From a virus: 22,647 nt of DNA. The notes under the pieces were generated by a model that was given only the letters and a program-made list of their open reading frames with translations, did no database searches and was not told where the DNA came from. Below, piece after piece: positions 14,265 through 21,991 of the stretch. Position numbers and translations under genes: made by a program. The stretch lies in the IMG/VR virus record IMGVR_UViG_3300028711_000002, positions 1-22,647 of that record. The stretch is one strand, 5' to 3'. Within the stretch, counting starts at the first letter, position 1; each line of letters opens with the position of its first letter.

Positions 14265-14292
14265 ACGCCCGCCCGATGCGCTGGGCGGGCGT
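14265..14292. terminator. Perfect 10-bp hairpin after decoration gene (possible attenuator)
   Basis: ACGCCCGCCC (14265-14274) and GGGCGGGCGT (14283-14292) form a perfect stem with an eight-base loop. It lies between the decoration protein stop and the head-closure ribosome site. On the minus strand only TTCTC follows, so it is a poor classical terminator; it could slow polymerase or protect the 3' end of the capsid-decoration transcript. Confidence 0.5.
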
Positions 14293-14323
14293 CCCCATGG
14301 TCCTGCTGCAAAGCCGCCCCGAC

Positions 14324-14800
14324 CTAGTCGGTAATGACCGTCGGCGGCGTCACCTGCGGATACCGCGGCTCCAGAATCGCGACCGCCGCAGTGAGGTTCG
14401 CTACGTTCGAGGCACCCGTGGTGATCGCGATGCAGTCGAACCCGCCGCCCACGTCAAGCGCCGCAGCCTCGATCTGGAAGGCCACCACTTTTCGCTTCAC
14501 CGCAGCATCGGTCGTATACGACGTGCCGTCCGCGGCCCGCACAAGCGCCTCGGTCGTCACCTCGTCGAGACATGCCCAAATCGGGACGACGTTCGCCAGC
14601 ACCTTAGAGCCGGTGCCAGCGACCGCCGTCGCCTGCTTCGGCGTCAGCGCGATCGTAGCCGCATTGGCCTGGTCCATGTAGACCAGGATCCACGCACGGA
14701 GCGCGTCCTTCACGGTGATGTAGCGGCTCGTGCGCCCCGCCGCGTCGGTCGCCGGTGGAAGAAGCCCGACAACCTTTGCCCCTTCTGTGAGATGCAACAT
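14324..14800 (-). CDS. Probable head decoration protein (conserved phage family after capsid)
   Basis: A 158-residue protein with GGAAGGAG eight bases before the ATG at 14800; a GTG three codons earlier is less well spaced. It starts MLHLTEGAKVVGLLPPATDA and contains ITVKDALRAWILVYMDQANA, ATIALTPKQATAVAGTGSKV, VPIWACLDEVTTEALVRA, and a tail with 'FDCIAITTGASNVANLTAAV' and 'RYPQVTPPTVITD'. I know this as a frequent unnamed family directly after HK97-type capsid genes; position and size suggest that it decorates the capsid. Its gene is bounded by a palindrome upstream and a perfect hairpin downstream, as if its mRNA were separately stabilised. Confidence 0.6.
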   Translation of the reverse strand: MLHLTEGAKVVGLLPPATDAAGRTSRYITVKDALRAWILVYMDQANAATIALTPKQATAVAGTGSKVLANVVPIWACLDEVTTEALVRAADGTSYTTDAAVKRKVVAFQIEAAALDVGGGFDCIAITTGASNVANLTAAVAILEPRYPQVTPPTVITD

Positions 14801-14819
14801 GTCCTTCACTCCTTCCCGG

Positions 14820-14835
14820 GAGTCCCCGGGGACTC
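14820..14835. other. 16-bp perfect palindrome between capsid and decoration genes
   Basis: GAGTCCCCGGGGACTC is its own reverse complement and lies four bases past the capsid stop, just before the ribosome-binding site of the next gene. It could fold as a six-base-pair hairpin with a CCGG loop, or be a protein-binding site. Confidence 0.6.
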
Positions 14836-14839
14836 AGGG

Positions 14840-16156
14840 TTACCGGGTCTGCAGCGTGACGATGTTCGACAACGTGTTCGTACCCTTGAACGGCGTCAGC
14901 GCCGAGTTGAGCCATGACTCACCGTCGACCGCGAGCATGAAGCGGAACGCGGTTTCAGCGAACTCGAACCGGACGTGGATCGACGTGGCGTACTTCAGGC
15001 CGGCCGATCGCACACCCGTGAGGTACGTCTGCAAGTTCACGAGAATGACGTCGCCCTCGGTGGTGAGCGACTGGCAGTACTCGACGAACCGGATGGGGCG
15101 CCCCTTCAGCGTGTTTCGCTCGGCGTTGTAGATCATGGATGCGAGGCCACCGACGTTCTCAGACCCCGCCACGTTCTTGATGGAGGTGAAGAAATCGTCG
15201 AGCGTGGGCTCCACATCCACATTCATCAGCCAGACTGCGCCCCCGCGGAGCCGGGGGTGCATGCGCGCCCACATCTTGTTCGCGTTGGCCTTGAGGAAGG
15301 TGCCGCTCGCCTGGGAAGTTTCCTTGTTGACGACAACCTTCGAGCCCGATCCCATCAGGCCTTTCGGCTGGCCACCCCCGATACCGTTCACGATCGCGTC
15401 GCCGATCAGGAAGCCCAGCTCGTCCTTGGCGGCCCGCGAGAGGAACTGCTCGAGCGCGGCCGCATTTTGCAGCGCCTTGTCCGTGCAGTAGACGAGCACG
15501 GCTAGCTCTTTCGGCTCGATCTTGATCTGGCGGAGCTTGGGCTTGGACTTCGTGATCTGGTCCGCTTCGTTGATCCAGTAGCCCTGGATCCCGCCGTAGC
15601 GCGAGCCGTTCACGCGAGACGTTTCGGCGTTGGCGTTGAAGGTCAGCGACTCGCCCTCAACGGAGTACTGATCAGTCTCGCCGATCAGATTATCGGCTTG
15701 TGCGTTCAGGCCATCCCAGATGGTGGTAACGAACTGCGGTGCCACCGCGAATCCGCCCTCCGACGGCACCATCTGGTTCATGCCGCTGGCAGCGGCGAAG
15801 AGGCGTTTGTCGAAGGTCATGCCCGGCGAGTAGGCCGCCCGAATGGCCTGCATTTGCTCGCCGAAGGTGAGCCAGGGGCGATCGGCTTCGCGCTCATGTC
15901 CACCCGTGACGACGAGCTCGGCGCCTGGCTGAGCGGGGACGGTCGCGACAGCAGTCGCTTTTCGCTCGGCGTCCATCACGGACTTCTCGCGGTCGATCGA
16001 CGCTTCGAGGTCCTTCCGGACGAGGTCGAGCCGCTTGTAGTCCTTGTCCTGCTCGGCCGTCAGGATCCCGTTTGTGGCCTCAGCCGCTTCGAGGATGGCT
16101 TTCATGGCCACCACCGTCTCGCCGTGCTGGGCCTGGTACTTCTCCAGTCGCGTCAT
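14840..16156 (-). CDS. Major capsid protein, HK97 fold
   Basis: A 438-residue protein starting MTRLEKYQAQHGETVVAMKA; GGAG upstream of the ATG at 16156 supports this start, while an open GTG at 16231 lies inside a hairpin. Residues about 1-75 are helical and Lys/Glu/Ala-rich, the delta (scaffold) domain that the S49 protease removes. The mature part starts about residue 90-110 and has the family features: an N-arm with 'GGFAVAPQFVTTIWDGL' (the usual 'GG.lvP..f...i'), E-loop 'YSVEGESLTFNANAETSRV', 'AVLVYCTDKALQNAAALEQF', 'DAIVNGIGGGQPKGLMGSGS', and the P-domain with 'AVWLMNVDVEPTL', ending near 'GESWLNSALTPFKG'. Next to portal and protease in the normal order. Confidence 0.93.
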   Translation of the reverse strand: MTRLEKYQAQHGETVVAMKAILEAAEATNGILTAEQDKDYKRLDLVRKDLEASIDREKSVMDAERKATAVATVPAQPGAELVVTGGHEREADRPWLTFGEQMQAIRAAYSPGMTFDKRLFAAASGMNQMVPSEGGFAVAPQFVTTIWDGLNAQADNLIGETDQYSVEGESLTFNANAETSRVNGSRYGGIQGYWINEADQITKSKPKLRQIKIEPKELAVLVYCTDKALQNAAALEQFLSRAAKDELGFLIGDAIVNGIGGGQPKGLMGSGSKVVVNKETSQASGTFLKANANKMWARMHPRLRGGAVWLMNVDVEPTLDDFFTSIKNVAGSENVGGLASMIYNAERNTLKGRPIRFVEYCQSLTTEGDVILVNLQTYLTGVRSAGLKYATSIHVRFEFAETAFRFMLAVDGESWLNSALTPFKGTNTLSNIVTLQTR

Positions 16157-16216
16157 GCGTCCGCTCCGTGTTGGGCGGGCCTTGATCGCAACCGCGTGAT
16201 TGTGGGGAAAGACGAA

Positions 16217-16273
16217 AGCGGGCAAGGACACCGCGCCAGAGTGTGTGCTCTAGTCGCTAAGTCCCCGCCCGCT
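16217..16273 (-). promoter_or_regulatory. Terminator-like hairpin in the capsid leader
   Basis: On the minus strand AGCGGGC-gg-GGAC pairs with GTCC-tt-GCCCGCT across a 31-base loop, which itself can pair AGAG with CTCT. The sequence TTCGTCTTTCC follows, similar to the tail of the terminator at 2178. It lies 60 bases before the capsid ATG and may be an attenuator or RNA-processing site. Confidence 0.5.
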
Positions 16274-16321
16274 GCCGCGTAACGGATGACCGACGTCGAT
16301 TTTTACTGCTGGTGCCGTCAG

Positions 16322-16337
16322 GGACGCTGCCGCGTCC
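16322..16337. other. Hairpin downstream of the protease stop
   Basis: GGACGC-tgcc-GCGTCC is a perfect six-base-pair stem with a four-base loop, about 25 bases after the protease TAA on the minus strand. With the larger hairpin at 16217-16273 it makes the 203-base protease-capsid spacer the most structured noncoding stretch here. No T tract follows. Confidence 0.55.
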
Positions 16338-16359
16338 ACCTCGGGCGTCAGACCTTACG

Positions 16360-17265
16360 TTAGGAGATCTCCGTCCGGCTGTCAAGTTCTAACCGTCGGC
16401 GAAGGATATCAGCTCGGGGCCCCGTACGCAGCGTGACCCGTTTGGCGAGTCCCGCCAGGGCGTCGTCGAAGCCGCCGACGCGATCGGCAAGATTCGCTTT
16501 CACCGACTGTGTGGCGCCAAGCATGCGGCCCTCGCCATAGCCGTTGCGCACGTTGGTCTGCGTGTCGCGCCGGCCCGCGGCCACCGCCTTCACGAACCAG
16601 CCGTAGACCTCGTCGACCCGCTGCTGAATGAACGCCTCGAACTCGGGATCGAGGGGCTCCCACTTCGCGCCCTCGAGCTTGTACTTCCCGGCGCTGATCG
16701 CGCGGACCTTGATGCCTTCGCTCGCCAGCTTCTGCGACCAATCCTCGTGCAGCATGTACACGCCGATCGAGCCGACCTGGCCAGAGGGAGTCACGACGAC
16801 CTCGTCGGCCTGGGAGGCGAGCCAGTACGCCGCCGACGCGATGAAGCTGTTCGCGAATGCGGTGATCGGCTTGATGCCGCGGGCGGCCGCGATCTTCATC
16901 CCGAGCTCAGGAATGCCGTCCACCGTGCCACCCGGCGAGTCGATGTCGAGGAGGATGGCATCGACCTGCGGGTTGCTGAGCGCCGCGGCGAGCTTCGCAC
17001 CGATCTGGTCGGTCGATGTGCCCAGACTCTGGGGGTGCTGCGCGATCATTCCGTAAATCGGGATCACCGCCACCGTGGTCGGCGTAGCCGCTTTGCCCCG
17101 TTGCGCTGGCGTCGCGGCGCCGAGCTCGGCATGCAGCTCGGCGCCATCGAACGCTTCGCCGCCGAGCTTGCGCTGGAAGATCTGCGCGAGCTTGACCAGT
17201 GTGTCGTGCTCGAGGAGGACGGGTTGAGAGAGCGCGCGGACCAGCTGAACGATCTGGCTTCCCAT
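16360..17265 (-). CDS. S49 family prohead protease (SppA/lambda C-like)
   Basis: A 301-residue protein. Residues about 65-75 read 'VAVIPIYGMI', the family start; 'ILLDIDSPGGTVDG' near 103-116 is the signature; 'ITAFANSFIASAAYWLAS' follows; the catalytic Ser is in 'GQVGSIGVYML' (about residue 166) and the Lys in 'SAGKYKLEG' (about 194). The Ser-Lys pair is intact. Its known job is to cut the scaffold part of the capsid protein and then itself during head maturation. It lies between portal and capsid, three bases after the portal stop. No separate scaffold gene is seen; the capsid's own N-terminal helical region may serve. Confidence 0.93.
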   Translation of the reverse strand: MGSQIVQLVRALSQPVLLEHDTLVKLAQIFQRKLGGEAFDGAELHAELGAATPAQRGKAATPTTVAVIPIYGMIAQHPQSLGTSTDQIGAKLAAALSNPQVDAILLDIDSPGGTVDGIPELGMKIAAARGIKPITAFANSFIASAAYWLASQADEVVVTPSGQVGSIGVYMLHEDWSQKLASEGIKVRAISAGKYKLEGAKWEPLDPEFEAFIQQRVDEVYGWFVKAVAAGRRDTQTNVRNGYGEGRMLGATQSVKANLADRVGGFDDALAGLAKRVTLRTGPRADILRRRLELDSRTEIS

Positions 17266-17268
17266 GGA

Positions 17269-18891
17269 CTACTCCTGTCGCGCGGCCGCGCCGGCTGTGA
17301 AAGTCTCCTCGAGGATTTCCGTAATCTCGTCCCGCCGACGCGCCAGGAAGTCAGGTACCGCGGCCGCGATCAGGCCCTCGGCTGTCCGCTGAATCGACCC
17401 GGCCGCCTCCTCAAGCACCCAGTGCTCAAAGCCAAACGCCTCGCCGATCGGTGCCAGGACCTTCACGACGTAGTCGCGATGGGCGGCGTAGTACTTCGTC
17501 ACCCAGGCCGCCCACTTCACCGTATCCGTGGCGCGCGCCGCTCGACGGCCGACATCATCAATCTCCCGGCTCGCGATCCGGTGCACCGCATCCGCCAACA
17601 GCGGCGCCGGGATGATCCGAGCCTGTTCCTGAGGTTTCGGCTTCGGGTCCGGCTCCTTCGGTCCTGTCCCCGCGTTCGGGGCCGCACCGGTCGGCGTATC
17701 GAGATACTCCTCCCCGCCGCCATCCTTGCGGGGATTCATGTTGTCGCTGAGGCGCCACTCGTCCGGGTTGATCACTCCGTTCCGCCGCTTGATCTCGTTC
17801 ACCTGGGCGCGCTGCATCGAGTCCCCACGCAGCAATCCGTCGAGGTTGAACTCGAAGAAATACTCCTCTTGCTCCTCGGGCTGCAGCAGATCCCGATTGA
17901 GTGCCTGTTCCCAGCGCACGATACTCGGTAGCATCCCGTAATTGATCCACGCTTGTGTCTGCTGCTCGATGCCCGTGCCCCACGTCGTGGACTTCTCCTC
18001 GAGGCCGATCATAAACAGCGGAATCCGACCGAAGAAGCGAGCAATGTCGGCGACTTGGTAGTTCCGGGGATCGACAATGAAGCCGTTGTCGTCATGCTTG
18101 CCGAGCTCTGTCGCCGTCATGCCGCCCCAGAGGAACATGGTCTTGGAGCGGTTACGCCAGCCGGCGTAATTGTCGTTCACCATCTGGCGATAGGCGGCCT
18201 TCGTCTTCTCGTCCGGGTTCGTCGGCAAGCTCAGCGCGAGGCGTCCGGTCGCGTCATTGCGGAAAAAGCCCCCGACGAAGGCCTCAGCCGCGGCCGCAAC
18301 GGCGATTGCTTCTTGGGCAACCACCGCGCGCCCGACGGCTGCGAAGCCATCCTGCATGAGGTCGCGCACATAGAGCACCTCATCCTGCAACAGGATCTTG
18401 GACTGGCGGGTGACTGGATCGATGACCTCCCAGCGCAGTCGGTTGCCATCGAGGAGCTCGGTTTTTGTGATGTCACTCGTCTTGTACGGCACTAGTTCGA
18501 CGCGATCGCGACGGGTATGGATTTCCGCCAATGCGAGCCCGCTGAGGTTGACGCGACTTTCGCCCCGGGTAAAAAAGTCGATCGCCGTATCCTGTCCGTT
18601 CGGAGTTTGGCGCGCGGTGCGGTAACAGCGGTGCTCCTTCGCCCGCTCGCGACCGCCATTGTCTAGCCGGCGATAGAGGTGACACGGAAGCGTGCCGATC
18701 GTTTCCGCCTTCAGGCTCACACAAGCGAACACGGTCGAGATCCGCATCACCGTCTCACGGGTGATTGGATAACCGGCCGCATTGCTCGCATCCCAGGAGT
18801 TGTACGGGGTCCAGAGCCGCGGATCATCGAAGGGGAGCGAGCCCTGATCAGCGCGCAAACCGGAACGCTCGAGCGTCGAGATAATGCCCAC
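17269..18891 (-). CDS. Portal protein, HK97 family, with C-terminal extension
   Basis: A 540-residue protein starting at a GTG directly after the previous TAA, with GGAAGGGG upstream. Family features: 'RISTVFACVSLKAETIGTLP' near 50-70, 'LYRRLDNGGRERAKEH', 'SGLALAEIHTRRDRVELVPY', 'YVRDLMQDGFAAVGRAVV', 'VADIARFFGRIPLFMIG' near 280-300 and 'GIEQQTQAWINYGMLPSIVR'. The core ends at about residue 395. A Pro/Lys-rich linker (about 395-425) then leads to some 115 helical residues with a Tyr-Tyr and Trp-rich patch, longer than the usual 400-430. The portal forms the 12-subunit DNA channel and binds terminase. Confidence 0.92.
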   Translation of the reverse strand: MGIISTLERSGLRADQGSLPFDDPRLWTPYNSWDASNAAGYPITRETVMRISTVFACVSLKAETIGTLPCHLYRRLDNGGRERAKEHRCYRTARQTPNGQDTAIDFFTRGESRVNLSGLALAEIHTRRDRVELVPYKTSDITKTELLDGNRLRWEVIDPVTRQSKILLQDEVLYVRDLMQDGFAAVGRAVVAQEAIAVAAAAEAFVGGFFRNDATGRLALSLPTNPDEKTKAAYRQMVNDNYAGWRNRSKTMFLWGGMTATELGKHDDNGFIVDPRNYQVADIARFFGRIPLFMIGLEEKSTTWGTGIEQQTQAWINYGMLPSIVRWEQALNRDLLQPEEQEEYFFEFNLDGLLRGDSMQRAQVNEIKRRNGVINPDEWRLSDNMNPRKDGGGEEYLDTPTGAAPNAGTGPKEPDPKPKPQEQARIIPAPLLADAVHRIASREIDDVGRRAARATDTVKWAAWVTKYYAAHRDYVVKVLAPIGEAFGFEHWVLEEAAGSIQRTAEGLIAAAVPDFLARRRDEITEILEETFTAGAAARQE

Positions 18892-19095
18892 TTAGGGCCC
18901 CTTCCGTGGGAGAATCCGCGGCAGAAAGACGCCGAGGAGGGCCAGCGCGACGCCGAGGCCGATCGTTGCCCACGGCCGCGAGAGTTGCGCCGCGCCCCAC
19001 GTTGCGAGCGCGAGCCCGATGTAGACGTGCACGTCGCGCACATCCACATCGGGACGCGGAATGCGGGGAAATCGGAGCCAGGAGGGCCGCTTCAT
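18892..19095 (-). CDS. Small membrane protein between terminase and portal
   Basis: A 67-residue protein starting MKRPSWLRFPRIPRPDVDVR with ATGA overlap of the terminase stop. Two hydrophobic stretches (VYIGLALATWGAAQL and ATIGLGVALALLGVFLPRIL) separated by a short polar turn make a helical hairpin, with basic ends. A longer start 11 codons upstream would overlap the terminase. Small membrane proteins in this slot are known from some HK97-type phages, but their function is not known to me. Confidence 0.7.
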   Translation of the reverse strand: MKRPSWLRFPRIPRPDVDVRDVHVYIGLALATWGAAQLSRPWATIGLGVALALLGVFLPRILPRKGP

Positions 19096-20879
19096 GCGAA
19101 TTCCATCAGGAGCCCGCCGTCGCCCCAACTCTCGCGGATCACGCCGTCGATGCCAAAGATCGTCGCCACGGTGCCATCGATGCGCTTCGACTGGCGTTTG
19201 GGCTTCACGGGGCGGATCCGGCCCGCATCGTCCCGTTTCACGGATACGTTTTCCATGTTCCAGCGCAAAATCCGCTGGCCGTCATGGCGCACGCGCTTCG
19301 CGCGGATCAGCGACTCGAAAACCATGCTCGGCTCGGAGAGATATTTGTAGTTCTGTAACAGCTCGACGCAGCGAAACCCGGCCGCCAGCAGATTGATCGC
19401 GATGGACGTGGCGAAGGCTGGGTCATACTTGAACGTGGCTTCCCGAATCCGGGGGAAGCGCTCGGCAATCGGGCCGCGGATATCGCGCAGGATACGATTT
19501 TCGTCGATCATCGGCCCCGGGGTCGCCGTCACGAGCCCCGCGCGCACCCACTGTTCATAGGGTACGCCATCCATCTTTTCGTGCTCGCGCATCGTATCTT
19601 CGGGAATCCAGAAGAATGGCACGCACGTGATCGCAAAATTGAGCGACAGGACCCGTTTTTCGGGCAGAGCGTCCCCACCAACCACTTCGACGTCGAGCGC
19701 CGGCTCCTCAAGTCGCCGGGGGAACGTCAACACCAGCGACGCCAGATCGTGCTTCTGAGCCATGTCAAAGCCGGGGAATACCGGCAACTGGAGGAGCTCC
19801 GCATCCGTGAAATCACCGCGGCAGGCATCCCACCAGTCGATCGGAATCCATGCCGAGGCCTGATTAACCCATCGATTCCCGTGGAATCGCAGGAAATCGT
19901 TCAGTTTCCGCGGCTCAACCTTGGCTTCCTCGCACTCCGCCGCGATGCCGTCGACCTGGACGGTGATACCGTAGCCGGGGTTCACGCGCGCCCAGACCTT
20001 CGGATCCTTCCAGTCATCCTCCGGCGTCATCTCGAAGATCACCGGCAGGCACGATTCGTCCGGGATTTTGCCGCTCAGCACGCCTTTCGCGTACTCGTAC
20101 TCCTCATAGCAGATGCCTTCGTCATCGTCGCCGGCATGCGTGATCATCAGCAACAGCGGCTGGCGTCGCTTCACGAGCGACTTCTTCAGCGCCTCGTACA
20201 GATCACGGTTCGGCTGGGCGTGGAACTCGTCGAACAGCACGCCGTGCGGGCGGAATCCGTGTTTCGTCGACGCATCCGAGGAGAGCACGCTGTAGGCCGA
20301 GCGACTCGCCGGGTGGTAGATCGAGTCGCGCCGCACCTCGCACATCTCGAGCAGCTCCCGGGATTCCTCAACCATGATCTTGGCGTTGTCGTGAACGATC
20401 CGCGCCTGTTTGGTATCGGCCGCGACCGCGTAGATCTCGGCCCCTGGCTCGTTGTCGCAGAGTGCGAGATAGATACCCGTGCCGGATGCCCATGGGCTCT
20501 TGCCGCCTCCCTTCGGAATGAAGGCGAACACTTTACGAAATCGACGCATGCCGTCACCGGCCCTTTTCCAGCCGAAGATCGGACGCGTGAGCAGCAGTGC
20601 TTGATAATCCATCAAGTCGAAGGCTTTGTGCGCGAATTCCCCGATATGGTGCGTCAAATAGGCGGGGAAAAAGTCTACCGCCTTGTCGGCCGTCTTCGTG
20701 TCATAGAAGTACTTCCCGCCATGCGACTCCCAGCGACTGCGCTCCTCACACCATGTCGCCTGGATCCGGATGCTGGTGCCAGGCCAACGATCCCATGGTG
20801 CGGGACCATCACCCCACCACCCGCCGGCAGGCCGTTTCGGCTTCCCGGATCGCCGCGATCGCGTCGCCGTGGCAGTCAT
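19092..20879 (-). CDS. terL: Terminase large subunit (HK97/Terminase_1 type)
   Basis: A 595-residue packaging motor and nuclease. The ATPase part has 'FAFIPKGGGKSPWASG' at about 113-128 as Walker A (a variant of the usual PRKNGKS form), 'GVLFDEFHAQ' at about 211-220 as Walker B with the catalytic Glu, and 'LLLMITHAGDD' as coupling motif. The nuclease part starts with 'FPGFDMAQKHDLASLVL' (first acidic site, about 365-380) and has 'ATFKYDPAFATSIAINLL' near 480-497 as the later acidic site. Start by ATGA overlap with the small subunit. All key motifs are present, so it should be active. Confidence 0.95.
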   Translation of the reverse strand: MTATATRSRRSGKPKRPAGGWWGDGPAPWDRWPGTSIRIQATWCEERSRWESHGGKYFYDTKTADKAVDFFPAYLTHHIGEFAHKAFDLMDYQALLLTRPIFGWKRAGDGMRRFRKVFAFIPKGGGKSPWASGTGIYLALCDNEPGAEIYAVAADTKQARIVHDNAKIMVEESRELLEMCEVRRDSIYHPASRSAYSVLSSDASTKHGFRPHGVLFDEFHAQPNRDLYEALKKSLVKRRQPLLLMITHAGDDDEGICYEEYEYAKGVLSGKIPDESCLPVIFEMTPEDDWKDPKVWARVNPGYGITVQVDGIAAECEEAKVEPRKLNDFLRFHGNRWVNQASAWIPIDWWDACRGDFTDAELLQLPVFPGFDMAQKHDLASLVLTFPRRLEEPALDVEVVGGDALPEKRVLSLNFAITCVPFFWIPEDTMREHEKMDGVPYEQWVRAGLVTATPGPMIDENRILRDIRGPIAERFPRIREATFKYDPAFATSIAINLLAAGFRCVELLQNYKYLSEPSMVFESLIRAKRVRHDGQRILRWNMENVSVKRDDAGRIRPVKPKRQSKRIDGTVATIFGIDGVIRESWGDGGLLMEFA

Positions 20880-21268
20880 GTACCGAAAAACCGCTTCCGC
20901 TTCGCATCAGGCTTCGATTGCGACGGCGTTTTGATGCGTGTGCGCGCGACGGGATCGAACCCGAGATCGCCCAGCAGTTTGTCGTAGCGCTTACCATCTG
21001 CCGTCGTTAGCTCGTTACGGCGCGATTTCGCCCACAGCTTGGCCGTTTCCTCGAGCTTCGGACGTTCCGCTTGCGTGAGCCATATCTGCCCAAGCGTCGC
21101 CAACTCGCGCCAGCGCGCGCGCGCTTCGGGACCGAGGTAAGACGGAGGCTTCCCGACGCCCAATGTCGGCTCCGGCTCGCCCTCGCGATCCTTTTTCCGC
21201 TGCGGATTGCGCCGAAACGCGCCGCGGATCTCGAGGATCTTTGTCGGTGTGCGTTTACGACCTCTCAC
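20876..21268 (-). CDS. terS: Terminase small subunit (P27-like)
   Basis: A 130-residue protein starting at a GTG with GGGGA upstream. The N terminus MRGRKRTPTKILEIRGAFRR is typical of the P27/Terminase_4 family ('GR.p.pt..l...g'), followed by basic 'NPQRKKDRE', a Pro-rich 'GKPPSYLGPEARARWREL' element (the usual 'P..L...a...W..l'), and a helical region with 'KLWAKSRRNELTTADGKRYDKL'. The end 'LGFDPVARTRIKT' matches the family's 'fGltP.sR.ri'. It recognises packaging-start DNA and passes it to TerL. Confidence 0.88.
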   Translation of the reverse strand: MRGRKRTPTKILEIRGAFRRNPQRKKDREGEPEPTLGVGKPPSYLGPEARARWRELATLGQIWLTQAERPKLEETAKLWAKSRRNELTTADGKRYDKLLGDLGFDPVARTRIKTPSQSKPDAKRKRFFGT

Positions 21269-21367
21269 GAAATCCCCATATGCTCAGGAACGCCAATTCC
21301 GTGGACGTGCGCGCGAAGGCTTCTGGTGGTCTTGGGCGCAGGGCGCCAGAGTTTTGATGCCCCCCCC
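21269..21367. other. Noncoding spacer upstream of terS
   Basis: These 99 bases hold no gene. There is a hairpin GGCGC-agg-GCGCC at 21335-21347 and a run of nine C at 21360-21368 ending in the adaptor stop codon. Because small terminase often binds DNA close to its own gene, this is a candidate for the packaging (cos or pac) site, but no direct evidence is visible. Confidence 0.4.
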
Positions 21368-21991
21368 CTACTCATAGCGAAACTCATGCAGGCAGCGGTG
21401 GCTCGTCATCAGCCGCTCGTAAATGGGCAGGTTGTTCACGATCGTCCCGGTGAGCGTAGGCTCGCGGTGCGTGTACATGTCGGCTGCTGCCTGCTTGATG
21501 GCCATGCGAATAAGCTCCGGGACTTCCTCACCTGTCACCTTACCAGCCACATAGGTGATGATGACCGCATTCGGTACAGTTCTCGTCGCTGGCCACACTT
21601 GGTTAGGAGCGAGATGAATGCGTGCTGGATCGGATGCGGTATCCACCACATAGACCGATCCACTGAGCACAATCGTATTCCCATCCGCGTCCACATACTG
21701 CAGTTGCGTCACACTGGTGAGGTAGGGTCCATCCTTAGGTGCTGGTCTGGGCAGCAGGATCTCCCAGCAGGGGAACGCATCTAGGCGTAGTACCCATGTT
21801 TGCGCCGTGAGTGCACGAGAGAGCTCTTTCTCAACTTCTTCCTCCGCAGCGAGAGCGATGTCCTCGATGCTGTCATTCTCCTCGTCCCATGTCACCCGCA
21901 GGTAGTGCTTCAGCTCATCAATGCCGACGACACGAACGGCGGGGGCAACCGTGCGCACGAGATTCCAGGGGATCGCCGCATAGTCCCTCAT
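21368..21991 (-). CDS. Head-tail connector/adaptor (gp6-like, phiE125 gp8 type)
   Basis: A 207-residue protein; the ATG at 21991 overlaps the HNH stop (ATGA) and has GGAGGAG six bases upstream, which decides against an ATG 11 codons earlier. Family pattern: 'VVGIDELKHYLRVTWDEEND' (the 'i.leelK.hLRvd...dD' motif) at about 22-41, 'LAAEEEVEKELSRALTAQTWVLRLDAFP' (the 'i.aA...ie..tgr.l..qtw...ld.fp'), then 'LTSVTQLQYVDADGN', 'VWPATRTVPNAVIITYVAGK' and a helical end 'ELIRMAIKQAAADMYTHREP'. It extends the portal ring for tail attachment. Normally the gene follows the capsid; here it lies ahead of terS. Confidence 0.85.
   Translation of the reverse strand: MRDYAAIPWNLVRTVAPAVRVVGIDELKHYLRVTWDEENDSIEDIALAAEEEVEKELSRALTAQTWVLRLDAFPCWEILLPRPAPKDGPYLTSVTQLQYVDADGNTIVLSGSVYVVDTASDPARIHLAPNQVWPATRTVPNAVIITYVAGKVTGEEVPELIRMAIKQAAADMYTHREPTLTGTIVNNLPIYERLMTSHRCLHEFRYE

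Noticed and set aside
18473-18724. Alternative frame inside the portal suggesting a frameshift
   Set aside because: The main frame keeps portal-like segments on both sides and through this stretch (SGLALAEIHTRR), so it is only divergent, not frameshifted.
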